NCBI GenBank assembly: GCA_045637525.1
Contig: JAZTZP010000019.1
Span: 1 to 17,362 of the forward strand
From: JAZTZP01 sp045637525
GTDB lineage: Bacteria > Bacillota > Clostridia > UBA1381
Length of the DNA: 17,362 bases
Reading direction: 5' to 3'
In this document: positions 7,933-15,189 of the stretch, in pieces
Position numbering within the stretch: position 1 is the stretch's first letter
Layout of the letters: each line of letters begins with the position of its first letter
The notes under the pieces: generated by a model
What the model was told of the DNA's origin: nothing
The model's database searches: none
The model's input: the letters and a program-made list of their open reading frames with translations, nothing else
Made by a program: the position numbers and the translations under genes

Positions 7933-8862
7933 ATGGCAAAAATTCCTGTTATAGCGGTATGCGGCCCGACCGCTTCGGGTAAGACGGCATTGGCTGTTGA
8001 AATTGCGCTGGCTGTCGGCGGTGAGGTTGTATCGGCGGACAGTATGCAGATTTATAAATACATGGATATTGGCAGTGCAAAGCCTGATATGGCTGAACGC
8101 AGGGGCGTTTGCCATCATATGATGGACATTATTGAGCCTACGGTGCGGTTTTCGGTTGCTGATTATGCGGCTATGGCTCATGATGTGATTGCTGATATAT
8201 ATAATCGGGGCAGGATGCCGGTTATTGCCGGCGGAACGGGACTTTATATAAATTCCGTTATAGATGACGCAATCTTTTTTGATAATGATACAGATGATAA
8301 TTTAAGGTGCTGTCTTTTTGATATTGCCAAGGAAAAAGGCGAACAGTACCTGCATGATATGTTGAGGGAAATTGACCCGAAAGCCGCTGATGCCATACAC
8401 AAAAACAATGTGAAGCGTGTGGTGCGTGCAATAGAGTTTTGCCGTATGAACAACGAGCTTTTTTCAAAGCACTCCGAGGAGGATAAAAAGCGTGAGAGCA
8501 GATATACTCCGCTCATGCTTGATATTTTATGGGAGCGTGAGGTGCTTTACGACAGGATTAACAGACGTGTTGACATCATGTATGAAGCCGGACTTGTTTC
8601 TGAGGTTAAAAGGCTTCTTGAAATGGGCTGTGATGAGGGCATGACATCAATGCAGGGGATTGGATATAAAGAGACTATACGGTATATTAAAGGTGAATGC
8701 ACACTGGCAGATGCGATGGATGAGGTGAAGCTTGCGACTCGCCGATACGCTAAAAGACAGCTTACATGGTTCAGACGTGATGAGCGGATAGTGCATTTAA
8801 AACCTGAAAGTATGACGGAAGACGGAATAAGGCTTGCGAAGGAATTTAAAGAAAGGAACTGA
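7933..8862 (+). CDS. miaA: tRNA dimethylallyltransferase MiaA
   Basis: MiaA transfers the dimethylallyl group from DMAPP to N6 of A37 in tRNA, making the i6A that MiaB then thiomethylates. Of the possible starts, the ATG at 7933 (309 residues) is chosen. GAGGAG at 7921-7926 sits 6 nt upstream, and translation from it begins MAKIPVIAV just before the P-loop, whereas the frame upstream of it overlaps mutL. The P-loop is GPTASGKT (11-18). DSMQ (36-39) is the version of the DSxQ substrate motif here, GGTGLY is at 100-105, and MQGIGYKE and WFRRD are present near the C terminus. The gene begins 13 nt after mutL and its stop overlaps the prmA start by one base, so translation is probably coupled. 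Confidence 0.96.
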   Translation: MAKIPVIAVCGPTASGKTALAVEIALAVGGEVVSADSMQIYKYMDIGSAKPDMAERRGVCHHMMDIIEPTVRFSVADYAAMAHDVIADIYNRGRMPVIAGGTGLYINSVIDDAIFFDNDTDDNLRCCLFDIAKEKGEQYLHDMLREIDPKAADAIHKNNVKRVVRAIEFCRMNNELFSKHSEEDKKRESRYTPLMLDILWEREVLYDRINRRVDIMYEAGLVSEVKRLLEMGCDEGMTSMQGIGYKETIRYIKGECTLADAMDEVKLATRRYAKRQLTWFRRDERIVHLKPESMTEDGIRLAKEFKERN

Positions 8863-9836
8863 TGGACATGGATTGGTTACAGCTTAGTATTTATACAACA
8901 TCTGAGGGGATAGATCCCGTTTGCGGAAGACTTTATCAGATAGGAATAACAGGTACGGAGATTGAGGATTATGATGATTTCAAGGATTTTCTTGAAAATA
9001 ATAAGCAGTACTGGGATTATGTGGATGATGAGCTTATAGAGTCGAAGCAGGGAGAGACCCGTGTGAAGGTGTATATAAGCGATAATGCATCGGGACATGA
9101 GATGCTTTTGCAGATAAAGGAAACCTTAAGACAGCTTAAGGAATACGATACGGAGGGAGCTTTCGGAAGGCTTGAGATTGAAACGGATTCCATGAATGAA
9201 GAGGACTGGGCTAATAACTGGAAGCAGTATTTTCATCCGATAAAGATTGGTGAGAGGCTTATGGTTAAGCCTGAATGGGAGGATATTTCAGATGATGAGG
9301 GACGTGTTGTTTTCTCGGTAAATCCGGGAATGACGTTTGGCACAGGCTCGCATTTTACAACACAGCTTTGTATGGAGGCGCTTGAAAAATACGTAAAAGA
9401 CGGCGACTCTGTGCTTGATCTCGGCTGTGGCAGCGGAATACTTTCCGTTATATCTTTAATGCTTGGTGCAAAGCATGCTACCGCTGTTGACATAGACCCG
9501 AACGCTGTTCCGATAGCTTATGATAATGCCGGAAGAAATAACGTTGATAAGGAAAAATACAGGGTTTTAGCCGGAAACGTGCTTACTGATGAGGCTGTTA
9601 TGGAAACAATCGGAGACAGGAAATATGAGGTTGTTGCGGCAAATATAGTTGCAGATGTAATAATAGCGCTTTTACCTGCTGCCGCCCGGTATATAAAAGA
9701 AGACGGCGTTTTCATAACGAGCGGTATAATCACAGACCGTGAAGAAGATGTAAAGGCTGCACTTATCGAAAACGGATTTAATATAAAAAATATTGAAAGA
9801 CGCGGAGAATGGGTTTGCATGATTTGCAGTGTCTGA
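8862..9836 (+). CDS. prmA: Ribosomal protein L11 methyltransferase PrmA
   Basis: PrmA uses S-adenosylmethionine to methylate ribosomal protein L11, including lysine side chains and the N terminus in characterised species. Residues 1 to about 110 form the L11-recognition part. The class I methyltransferase fold follows, with the PrmA-type NPGMTFGTGSHFTT sequence, the SAM-binding VLDLGCGSG (184-192) and the substrate-side NIVADVI. The 324-residue length is typical. The ATG at 8862 overlaps the miaA stop (TGATG) with GAAAGGAA just upstream. The ATG at 8868 would begin two residues later with better spacing, so the first two residues are uncertain. The downstream flavoprotein follows after 23 nt. 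Confidence 0.95.
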   Translation: MDMDWLQLSIYTTSEGIDPVCGRLYQIGITGTEIEDYDDFKDFLENNKQYWDYVDDELIESKQGETRVKVYISDNASGHEMLLQIKETLRQLKEYDTEGAFGRLEIETDSMNEEDWANNWKQYFHPIKIGERLMVKPEWEDISDDEGRVVFSVNPGMTFGTGSHFTTQLCMEALEKYVKDGDSVLDLGCGSGILSVISLMLGAKHATAVDIDPNAVPIAYDNAGRNNVDKEKYRVLAGNVLTDEAVMETIGDRKYEVVAANIVADVIIALLPAAARYIKEDGVFITSGIITDREEDVKAALIENGFNIKNIERRGEWVCMICSV

Positions 9837-9859
9837 TTAATGTGTCGAAAGGAATTTGT

Positions 9860-10888
9860 ATGGAAAAGATACAGTTTTTAAACGGGAATGAAACATATAA
9901 TGTATATATAGCGGATAATGTGCTTATTGATACTGTGCCTGAGGGGCTGGCGGGTGAGCTTTTAACGCGTATTGACGTATCGGGGCTTGAAGCTGTTATA
10001 ATTAATCACAGTGAGCCGGATCACAGCGGTGCGTTAGCGGCTGTTCTTGAAAAAAATCCGGATATTAATGTAATTGGTACTCCCGGAGCTTTAAGAAACC
10101 TCAGGGAAATGCTGAATATGGATTTTAAATCTGTTACGGCAAGGGAAAACGGAGTGTATAAAGATTTTAAATTTAAGGTTATGCCGGGTTTTCCGTGGCC
10201 TGATTCGATGGTAACATATTATATGCCTGAAAAAATATTGTTTTCGGGGAATATGTTTTCAGCCTGCGACGGGGATTTTGAAAGTTTTTATAAAAGCGAG
10301 TTTTCAAAAAGTGCAAATAACGCTGAATATGCGGTGAATGAAATTTCTGCGCTTGCTCCACGGATGATTTGTCCGTCACACGGGGAAAATGTGTGTGACA
10401 CGGACGGTGTTTGTGAGCTTTATAAGAGGCTTGGCGCAAAGCAAAAATCCGATACTGTTTTAGTAGTGTACAGCTCCCGATACGGATATACAAAGGAAAT
10501 GGCAGAGACTGTTGCCGAGACTATCGGAAAGAGTGAAAAGGTGATAATAAAGGACGCAAAGGATCGGGACGCTGTTTTTTATATGAATAATTCAAAGGCT
10601 GTATGCATAGGCACGAATACCATATACCGTGATATGCCCGGGTGTATCGGACGGCTTGCAGCGGACACTGATGCAGTGGCTGTTATGGGTAAGCCGTTTA
10701 TGATTTTCGGTTCGTATGGCTGGAGCGGTGAAGGAATGGGAACTCTTTACAGTGTTTTAAAAGCAAAGAAGGCTGTGATTTTTGAAAAGCCGTTTCGATG
10801 CATTTTAAAGATGAGCGATGAGAAAAAAGAGGAGTTGCGGATTTTTGCGGACAGGTTTTCGGAATTTATAAATAAATGCGAGGAATAA
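9860..10888 (+). CDS. Flavodiiron-like flavoprotein with incomplete metal site
   Basis: This 342-residue protein has the two-domain layout of A-type flavoproteins (FprA/rubredoxin:oxygen oxidoreductase): a metallo-beta-lactamase-like domain (about 1-190) and an FMN-binding flavodoxin domain (about 198-342). Typical members reduce O2 or NO with electrons from rubredoxin in anaerobes. The first ligand set is intact (HSEPDH, His50, Glu52, Asp54) and the last His is kept in PSHG (His174). The His normally before WPDS is Pro112 by alignment, and the Asp expected in the SNDAF-like position is Asn131. The lactamase domain is also short, so a normal diiron site is doubtful. The FMN domain keeps YSSRYGYT (204-211) and GSYGWSG (284-290). 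I start at 9860, where GAAAGGAA lies about 5 nt upstream; the frame is open earlier but overlaps prmA. A flavin-only or different redox role is possible. Confidence 0.85.
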   Translation: MEKIQFLNGNETYNVYIADNVLIDTVPEGLAGELLTRIDVSGLEAVIINHSEPDHSGALAAVLEKNPDINVIGTPGALRNLREMLNMDFKSVTARENGVYKDFKFKVMPGFPWPDSMVTYYMPEKILFSGNMFSACDGDFESFYKSEFSKSANNAEYAVNEISALAPRMICPSHGENVCDTDGVCELYKRLGAKQKSDTVLVVYSSRYGYTKEMAETVAETIGKSEKVIIKDAKDRDAVFYMNNSKAVCIGTNTIYRDMPGCIGRLAADTDAVAVMGKPFMIFGSYGWSGEGMGTLYSVLKAKKAVIFEKPFRCILKMSDEKKEELRIFADRFSEFINKCEE

Positions 10889-10891
10889 AAG

Positions 10892-11647
10892 ATGCCTAAG
10901 TTTTTTGTTGATCCGTCGAAGGTGGCGGATAATAGAATAGTTATTGATACAGAGGATGTAAATCATATAACACGAGTTTTGAGACTAAAAGAAGATGATG
11001 TAATTGAGGTCTGCGATACTACCGGCACGGACTATAAGGCACGCATTGCCGAAATTGCTGACAGGGCTGTTATATGTGATATTATTTCTGCTGAAAAAAG
11101 CGATACGGAGAGCAATATAAAAGTCACACTCTATCAGGGACTGCCCAAAGGCTCAAAGATGGAATACATCATAGAAAAGACAACGGAGCTTGGAATATAT
11201 TCGATAGTTCCCGTTGCTATGTCGAGATGCGTTGTAAAGCTTGAAAACAGAAAAGCAGAGGAAAAAAAGCGCGACAGATGGCAGAAGATTGCAGTGAGTG
11301 CCGCAAAACAGTCGGGGCGTGGAATAATACCACAAATTGAACTGCCGGTTAGCATTGACGAAGCTATTAAAAGAATGAAAGAAGCCGATCTTGCGCTTGT
11401 GCCTTATGAATGTGAGGAAGAATGCTTTTTGAAGCCGGTTCTTAAGGGTGCGGAAAATGTGAAGAGTGTAAGTATTTTTATCGGCCCTGAGGGCGGATTT
11501 GATCCGGCTGAGGTCCGAAAGATACAAAATGCCGGACTGAAGACCGTTACACTCGGTAAAAGAATTTTAAGAACAGAAACGGCAGGCGAAGCTGTGCTTG
11601 CTATGGTAATGTATGAAATAGGCGATATAGGAGGTGGAGATTTATGA
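10892..11647 (+). CDS. rsmE: 16S rRNA m3U1498 methyltransferase RsmE
   Basis: RsmE methylates N3 of U1498 in 16S rRNA, near the mRNA-binding site of the 30S subunit. The protein has the usual 251-residue SPOUT arrangement. An N-terminal PUA-like RNA-binding part (about 1-70) has HITRVLRLK. The knotted methyltransferase domain has AAKQSGR (137-143), IGPEGGF (197-203) and LGKRILRTETA (221-231), which form the SAM pocket. GAGGA at 10880-10884 lies inside the end of the flavoprotein gene, 7 nt before this ATG, and only three bases separate the two genes. Its TGA overlaps the nadK start by four bases (ATGA), so rsmE and nadK are probably translationally coupled. Confidence 0.96.
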   Translation: MPKFFVDPSKVADNRIVIDTEDVNHITRVLRLKEDDVIEVCDTTGTDYKARIAEIADRAVICDIISAEKSDTESNIKVTLYQGLPKGSKMEYIIEKTTELGIYSIVPVAMSRCVVKLENRKAEEKKRDRWQKIAVSAAKQSGRGIIPQIELPVSIDEAIKRMKEADLALVPYECEEECFLKPVLKGAENVKSVSIFIGPEGGFDPAEVRKIQNAGLKTVTLGKRILRTETAGEAVLAMVMYEIGDIGGGDL

Positions 11648-12486
11648 TGAACATTGCTGTAATACCCAATATACATAAGGATATGGGATTGGTTACAACA
11701 AAAAGAGTTATTCGTGCAATAGGGAAAAATGCCAATGTTTTAATGGACTCTATGTATAATACCGGTCAGTTTGAGGCTCGGTTTTCAGCCGGAAACGTTT
11801 TAGAGTCGGCTGATGCGGTAATTGTTCTCGGCGGTGACGGCACGATACTTCAGGTAGCTTCAGAGTGCGCAAAGTCGGAAATTCCCATACTTGGTATAAA
11901 TTTAGGCAGAATTGGGTTTATGTCTGAGGTTGAAGAAGAGGAAGTAGAAAACGCTGTCGGGCGTTTGTTGGCCGGGGATTATGAAATAGAAAAAAGAATG
12001 ATGATACAGACCGAAATAAGAAGAGACGGTCAGATTCAGGGGACTTTTCATTCTTTAAATGATGTTGTTGTTTCAAAGACTGCGGATGTTAAGCTTATAA
12101 GCACTGAGGTGTATTCGGGAAATGAAAAGATAAATGAATACATATCCGACGGGCTTATAATATCAACACCTACCGGCTCGACGGGATACAACCTTTCAGC
12201 CGGCGGTCCGGTAATAAATCCGAACATGAAGCTTCTTGCGGCAACGCCTATTTGCGCACATATGCTTATGGCACGACCGATGATTATACCTGATATTCCT
12301 GCGATAACCGTCAGGATGGGAGACAAGGTTTCGGTAAATGAGGCAATTGTTACAGCCGATGGCGATAATATAGGATATATTAAAACAGGAGATGAAATAA
12401 TAATTTCAAGATCTACGTATGAAACAAGGCTTATTAAGCTTGGTACAAGTTCGTTTTACGATATATTGATAAAGAAACTTTCATAA
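11644..12486 (+). CDS. nadK: NAD kinase
   Basis: NadK phosphorylates NAD to NADP in the cytoplasm. The 280-residue protein shows the family hallmarks in order: GGDGT at 63-67, GINLGRIGFMSE around 84-95, the NAD-contacting Asn139-Asp140 in SLNDVV, and TGSTGYNLSAGGP at 177-189. A strong Shine-Dalgarno GGAGGTG (11630-11636) lies inside the end of rsmE. Two adjacent ATG codons (11644 and 11647) are both usable; I take the first, which overlaps the rsmE stop by four bases. The nadK-argR-recN order is common in Clostridia and Bacilli. Confidence 0.96.
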   Translation: MMNIAVIPNIHKDMGLVTTKRVIRAIGKNANVLMDSMYNTGQFEARFSAGNVLESADAVIVLGGDGTILQVASECAKSEIPILGINLGRIGFMSEVEEEEVENAVGRLLAGDYEIEKRMMIQTEIRRDGQIQGTFHSLNDVVVSKTADVKLISTEVYSGNEKINEYISDGLIISTPTGSTGYNLSAGGPVINPNMKLLAATPICAHMLMARPMIIPDIPAITVRMGDKVSVNEAIVTADGDNIGYIKTGDEIIISRSTYETRLIKLGTSSFYDILIKKLS

Positions 12487-12501
12487 AAGGAGCAGGGGAT
12501 T

Positions 12502-12933
12502 ATGAAAAATGAAAGACAATCTGCTATTATTTCCATTATATCCGATATGGAGGTTAAAACGCATGATCAGCTTGTTGCAGAGCTTATGAAACGTGGTTTT
12601 AACGTAACTCAGGCTACGGTTTCGAGAGATATTAAGGAGCTGTGTCTTATTAAAAGTCACGACGGGGTTTACTGTCTTTCAGACAGCAGGATTGACCGCG
12701 GGACGGGCGGTGCGTTTGTCGGGATGGTTAAAAGTATAGATTTTGGCGGTAATACGGTTGTGATAAAAACACGGCCGGGAACAGCCCCGGCAGTTGCGGC
12801 ATTTACGGATGAGATAATGACAGAAGATATTTTAGGAACAATTGCCGGAGATGACACGATTTTTGTTGCTGTGAAGGATATGGCAGGGACTGAAAACGTT
12901 TGTAAGCGACTAAAGGCGTTATTAATGAATTGA
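12502..12933 (+). CDS. argR: Arginine repressor ArgR/AhrC
   Basis: A hexameric, arginine-responsive DNA-binding regulator that represses arginine biosynthesis and, in Bacillus, activates catabolism. The 143-residue protein has the winged-helix domain first, with the recognition region TQATVSRDIKEL (36-47). The oligomerisation and arginine-binding domain ends in GTIAGDDT (112-119), where the paired Asp residues contact the ligand. AAAGGAG at 12486-12492 overlaps the nadK stop and lies 9 nt before ATG. recN follows after 14 nt, the widespread argR-recN pairing. No arginine genes are in the window, so its targets lie elsewhere. Confidence 0.95.
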   Translation: MKNERQSAIISIISDMEVKTHDQLVAELMKRGFNVTQATVSRDIKELCLIKSHDGVYCLSDSRIDRGTGGAFVGMVKSIDFGGNTVVIKTRPGTAPAVAAFTDEIMTEDILGTIAGDDTIFVAVKDMAGTENVCKRLKALLMN

Positions 12934-12947
12934 CGAGGAGAAAGAAC

Positions 12948-14630
12948 ATGATTATTCAGTTATCTGTAAATAATGTTGCTCTGATAAAAAAACTGAATAC
13001 GGAAATTCCGCCGGGGATGACGGTTTTGACAGGTGAAACAGGAGCGGGAAAGTCTATTATAATTGATTCTATAAATATGATTTTAGGCGACAGGACAAAC
13101 AAGGAGCTTGTACGCTACGGCGAAAAAAAAGCCGTAGTACAGGCTGTGTTTGAGATAGACGATTATTTGATATCGGAGCTTGAAGAAACAGGAATAGAAC
13201 CGGAAGATAATCAGCTTATAGTGACACGTGAGATTACGAGCGAGGGGAAAAGCATCTGTCGCATGAACGGAATGGTTGTAACTCTTGCACAGCTCAGAAG
13301 CTTTGCGCCGCATCTTGTGAATATTCACGGTCAGCATGATAATCAGGCACTTCTTGATCCGAAAAAACATATGAGCTTTGTGGATAAATTCGGAGATACC
13401 GAGGCAGAACTAAACGCATACAAGGCTGAATTTTTTAAGTACCGTGACATAAAAAAGCAGATTGAGCGGCTTAATCTTGATGAAGCTGAAAGAATGAGGC
13501 GAATGGACCTTTTAGCATATCAGACGGATGAGCTGAAAAAAGCTGATTTATCTGAGGGAGAAGAAGAGGATTTAAAGGAACAGCGTGATATAATTGCAAA
13601 TGCTGAAGCAATATCAAACGGTACAAAGCTTGCGTATGAAAACCTTTACGGTGGAACGGAAGTTCAGGCGGCATATGACGGGATAAGTATAGCTGTGAGC
13701 AGGCTTGAGGAATTAAGAGAGTATTCTCCACAGCTTTCGGATATAACAGATACTCTTGCAAATGCAATGTATACCATAGAGGAAGCGGCACGTGAAATAA
13801 ACGATTATTCGATGAGCGTAGAATATGACGAGGCGGTGTTGAATGATATAGAAACACGTCTTGACACTATTTCACGAATGAAAAGAAAATACGGCGGAAG
13901 TGTTGCTGCGGCAATAAATTACCTTAAAGAAATAACTGAAGAATATGAGAGTATATGTAATTCCGACGAGCTTTCCAAAGAACTTGAAGAAAAGCGAAAA
14001 GAATGCGAGAAAAATCTTTTAAAGCTTGCGGATGCTTTGGGTAAAAAGCGTGATAAGGCGGCAAAAAGTCTTGAAAACAGGGTGAAAGAAGCACTGTCAG
14101 ACCTTGACATGGGAAGCTGTGAGTTTGTTGTAAAAACCGCAAAAACCGATGTGTTTGGTTTAGACGGAATGGAAACGGCGGAGTTTTTCATAAGCACAAA
14201 CCCCGGAGAAGTACCAAAGCCTTTAGAAAAGGTTGCATCAGGCGGTGAGCTTTCCAGAGTGATGCTTGCAATGAAATCGGTTCTGGCGGATTCCGATAAT
14301 GTGGATACATTGATATTTGACGAGATAGACACCGGAGTTTCCGGAAAGGCGGCACAGAAAATTGCAGTTAAGCTGTCGGAGATAGGAACACACAAGCAGG
14401 TAATATGCATATCGCACTCTCCGCAGATTGCGGCTATGGGTGACAATCATTTTTATATCAGTAAATCGGTTGTAAATGATAAAACCGAGACGGCACTTAA
14501 GATACTTAACAGGGAGGAACGCTGTACCGAGATTGCAAGAATAACCGACGGTGAAATGACAGAGACCTCCATAACCCATGCAAGAGAAATGCTTGAGCGG
14601 GCTGAAAAGTTCCGTGAGGAAAACAGATAA
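12948..14630 (+). CDS. recN: DNA repair protein RecN
   Basis: RecN is an SMC-like ATPase that acts early at double-strand breaks, tethering DNA ends for recombinational repair. The ATG at 12948 gives 560 residues starting MIIQLSVNNVAL, the normal family beginning. GAGGAG at 12935-12940 precedes it by 7 nt, although the frame is open slightly further upstream into argR. Walker A GETGAGKS is at 29-36 and GQHDNQALLD starts at 128. A central coiled coil rich in Glu, Lys and Arg spans about 150-390. The ABC signature SGGELSR is at 431-437, and Walker B has Asp458-Glu459 in LIFDEIDTGVSG. It is the last gene of the string; no terminator was recognised between its stop and the ireB promoter. Confidence 0.97.
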   Translation: MIIQLSVNNVALIKKLNTEIPPGMTVLTGETGAGKSIIIDSINMILGDRTNKELVRYGEKKAVVQAVFEIDDYLISELEETGIEPEDNQLIVTREITSEGKSICRMNGMVVTLAQLRSFAPHLVNIHGQHDNQALLDPKKHMSFVDKFGDTEAELNAYKAEFFKYRDIKKQIERLNLDEAERMRRMDLLAYQTDELKKADLSEGEEEDLKEQRDIIANAEAISNGTKLAYENLYGGTEVQAAYDGISIAVSRLEELREYSPQLSDITDTLANAMYTIEEAAREINDYSMSVEYDEAVLNDIETRLDTISRMKRKYGGSVAAAINYLKEITEEYESICNSDELSKELEEKRKECEKNLLKLADALGKKRDKAAKSLENRVKEALSDLDMGSCEFVVKTAKTDVFGLDGMETAEFFISTNPGEVPKPLEKVASGGELSRVMLAMKSVLADSDNVDTLIFDEIDTGVSGKAAQKIAVKLSEIGTHKQVICISHSPQIAAMGDNHFYISKSVVNDKTETALKILNREERCTEIARITDGEMTETSITHAREMLERAEKFREENR

Positions 14631-14757
14631 AACCTGTTGTTGGCGAAAATTACAAAAATTTCCTTTGAGTGCGGTGGCGTTTTGTACATGAAGGTAAATG
14701 TTGTATGTATAATTATAAAAAAATTGTTACGCAGTCGTTAAATTTTTTAAAAAACAC

Positions 14758-14786
14758 TTGAAATTTTCGTACAAATGTACTATTAT
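14758..14786 (+). promoter_or_regulatory. Promoter of the ireB-like gene
   Basis: TTGAAA (14758-14763) and TATTAT (14781-14786) are each one mismatch from consensus and are separated by 17 bp. An A/T tract of about 20 bp directly upstream could act as an UP element. The spacer contains the inverted repeat GTAC-AAAT-GTAC (14769-14780), which could be an operator but may be chance. Transcription would begin near 14793, about 48 nt before the start codon. Confidence 0.65.
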
Positions 14787-14840
14787 AGTAGTATAAGTTG
14801 TGTGTGTCACAGCAGTTTAAGAAATAAGGAGGTTAGCACA

Positions 14841-15092
14841 ATGGCAATTAACGAGACAATGAAGATAAATATTGAGTTTGACAAGTCTCAGGAGGTTAAG
14901 GACATCGTATCAACTGTGTATGATGCATTAAAGGTAAAGGGCTATGATCCTATAAGTCAGTTGGTGGGATATATCCTCTCAGGCGACCCTACTTATATCA
15001 CAAGCTACGACGGAGCACGTTCGAAGATAACAAAGGTAGAACGTGATGAGCTTCTTGAGGAATTTGTTAAGGCATATATTGAAAAGCTTTGA
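14841..15092 (+). CDS. ireB: IreB-family regulatory phosphoprotein (UPF0297)
   Basis: This 83-residue protein matches the IreB/YrzL (UPF0297) family, with the core GYDPISQLVGYILSGDPTYI followed by the ARSKITKVERDELLEEFV helix. In Enterococcus faecalis IreB is a substrate of the Ser/Thr kinase IreK and its phosphatase and negatively affects cephalosporin resistance. Thr6 in NET aligns with one of the two N-terminal threonines phosphorylated there; the other has no clear match, which is my own alignment from memory. The start is set by AAGGAGG at 14826-14832, 8 nt before ATG, and the protein begins as the family does. The gene has its own promoter and terminator. Its usual neighbours in Bacillota (a RuvX-type gene, DUF1292) are absent. 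Confidence 0.9.
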   Translation: MAINETMKINIEFDKSQEVKDIVSTVYDALKVKGYDPISQLVGYILSGDPTYITSYDGARSKITKVERDELLEEFVKAYIEKL

Positions 15093-15105
15093 TTTGTACA
15101 TTATG

Positions 15106-15146
15106 AAAATCCGCAGACCGATTAATTCGACTCTGCGGATTTTTTT
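15106..15146 (+). terminator. Intrinsic terminator after ireB, possibly bidirectional
   Basis: The arm at 15106-15117 (AAAATCCGCAGA) pairs perfectly over 12 bp with 15132-15143, and a run of seven T closes the element in the plus direction. The 14-nt loop has inner CGA/TCG complementarity. Read on the minus strand the same stem ends in TTTT, so it can also stop transcripts of the convergent amylase gene, whose stop codon lies 44 bp away. It is a strong terminator for ireB and a moderate one for the amylase. Confidence 0.9.
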
Positions 15147-15189
15147 AGGTTTTGAATTTATCATAGCCTGTTTACTGTCCCTTTTTGGC

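Noticed and set aside
9843..9849. TGTCGAA, a possible Spo0A box
   Set aside because: It is a single 7-mer inside the ribosome-binding region of an operon-internal gene, easily expected by chance.
13919..14446. 175-codon minus-strand open frame within recN
   Set aside because: Serine-rich antisense shadow of the recN coding sequence; no start signal and no recognisable domain.
14631..14757. Possible terminator after recN (GAAAATT / AATTTC)
   Set aside because: The stem is almost all A/T with a bulge and no G/C core, so it would be too unstable to call.
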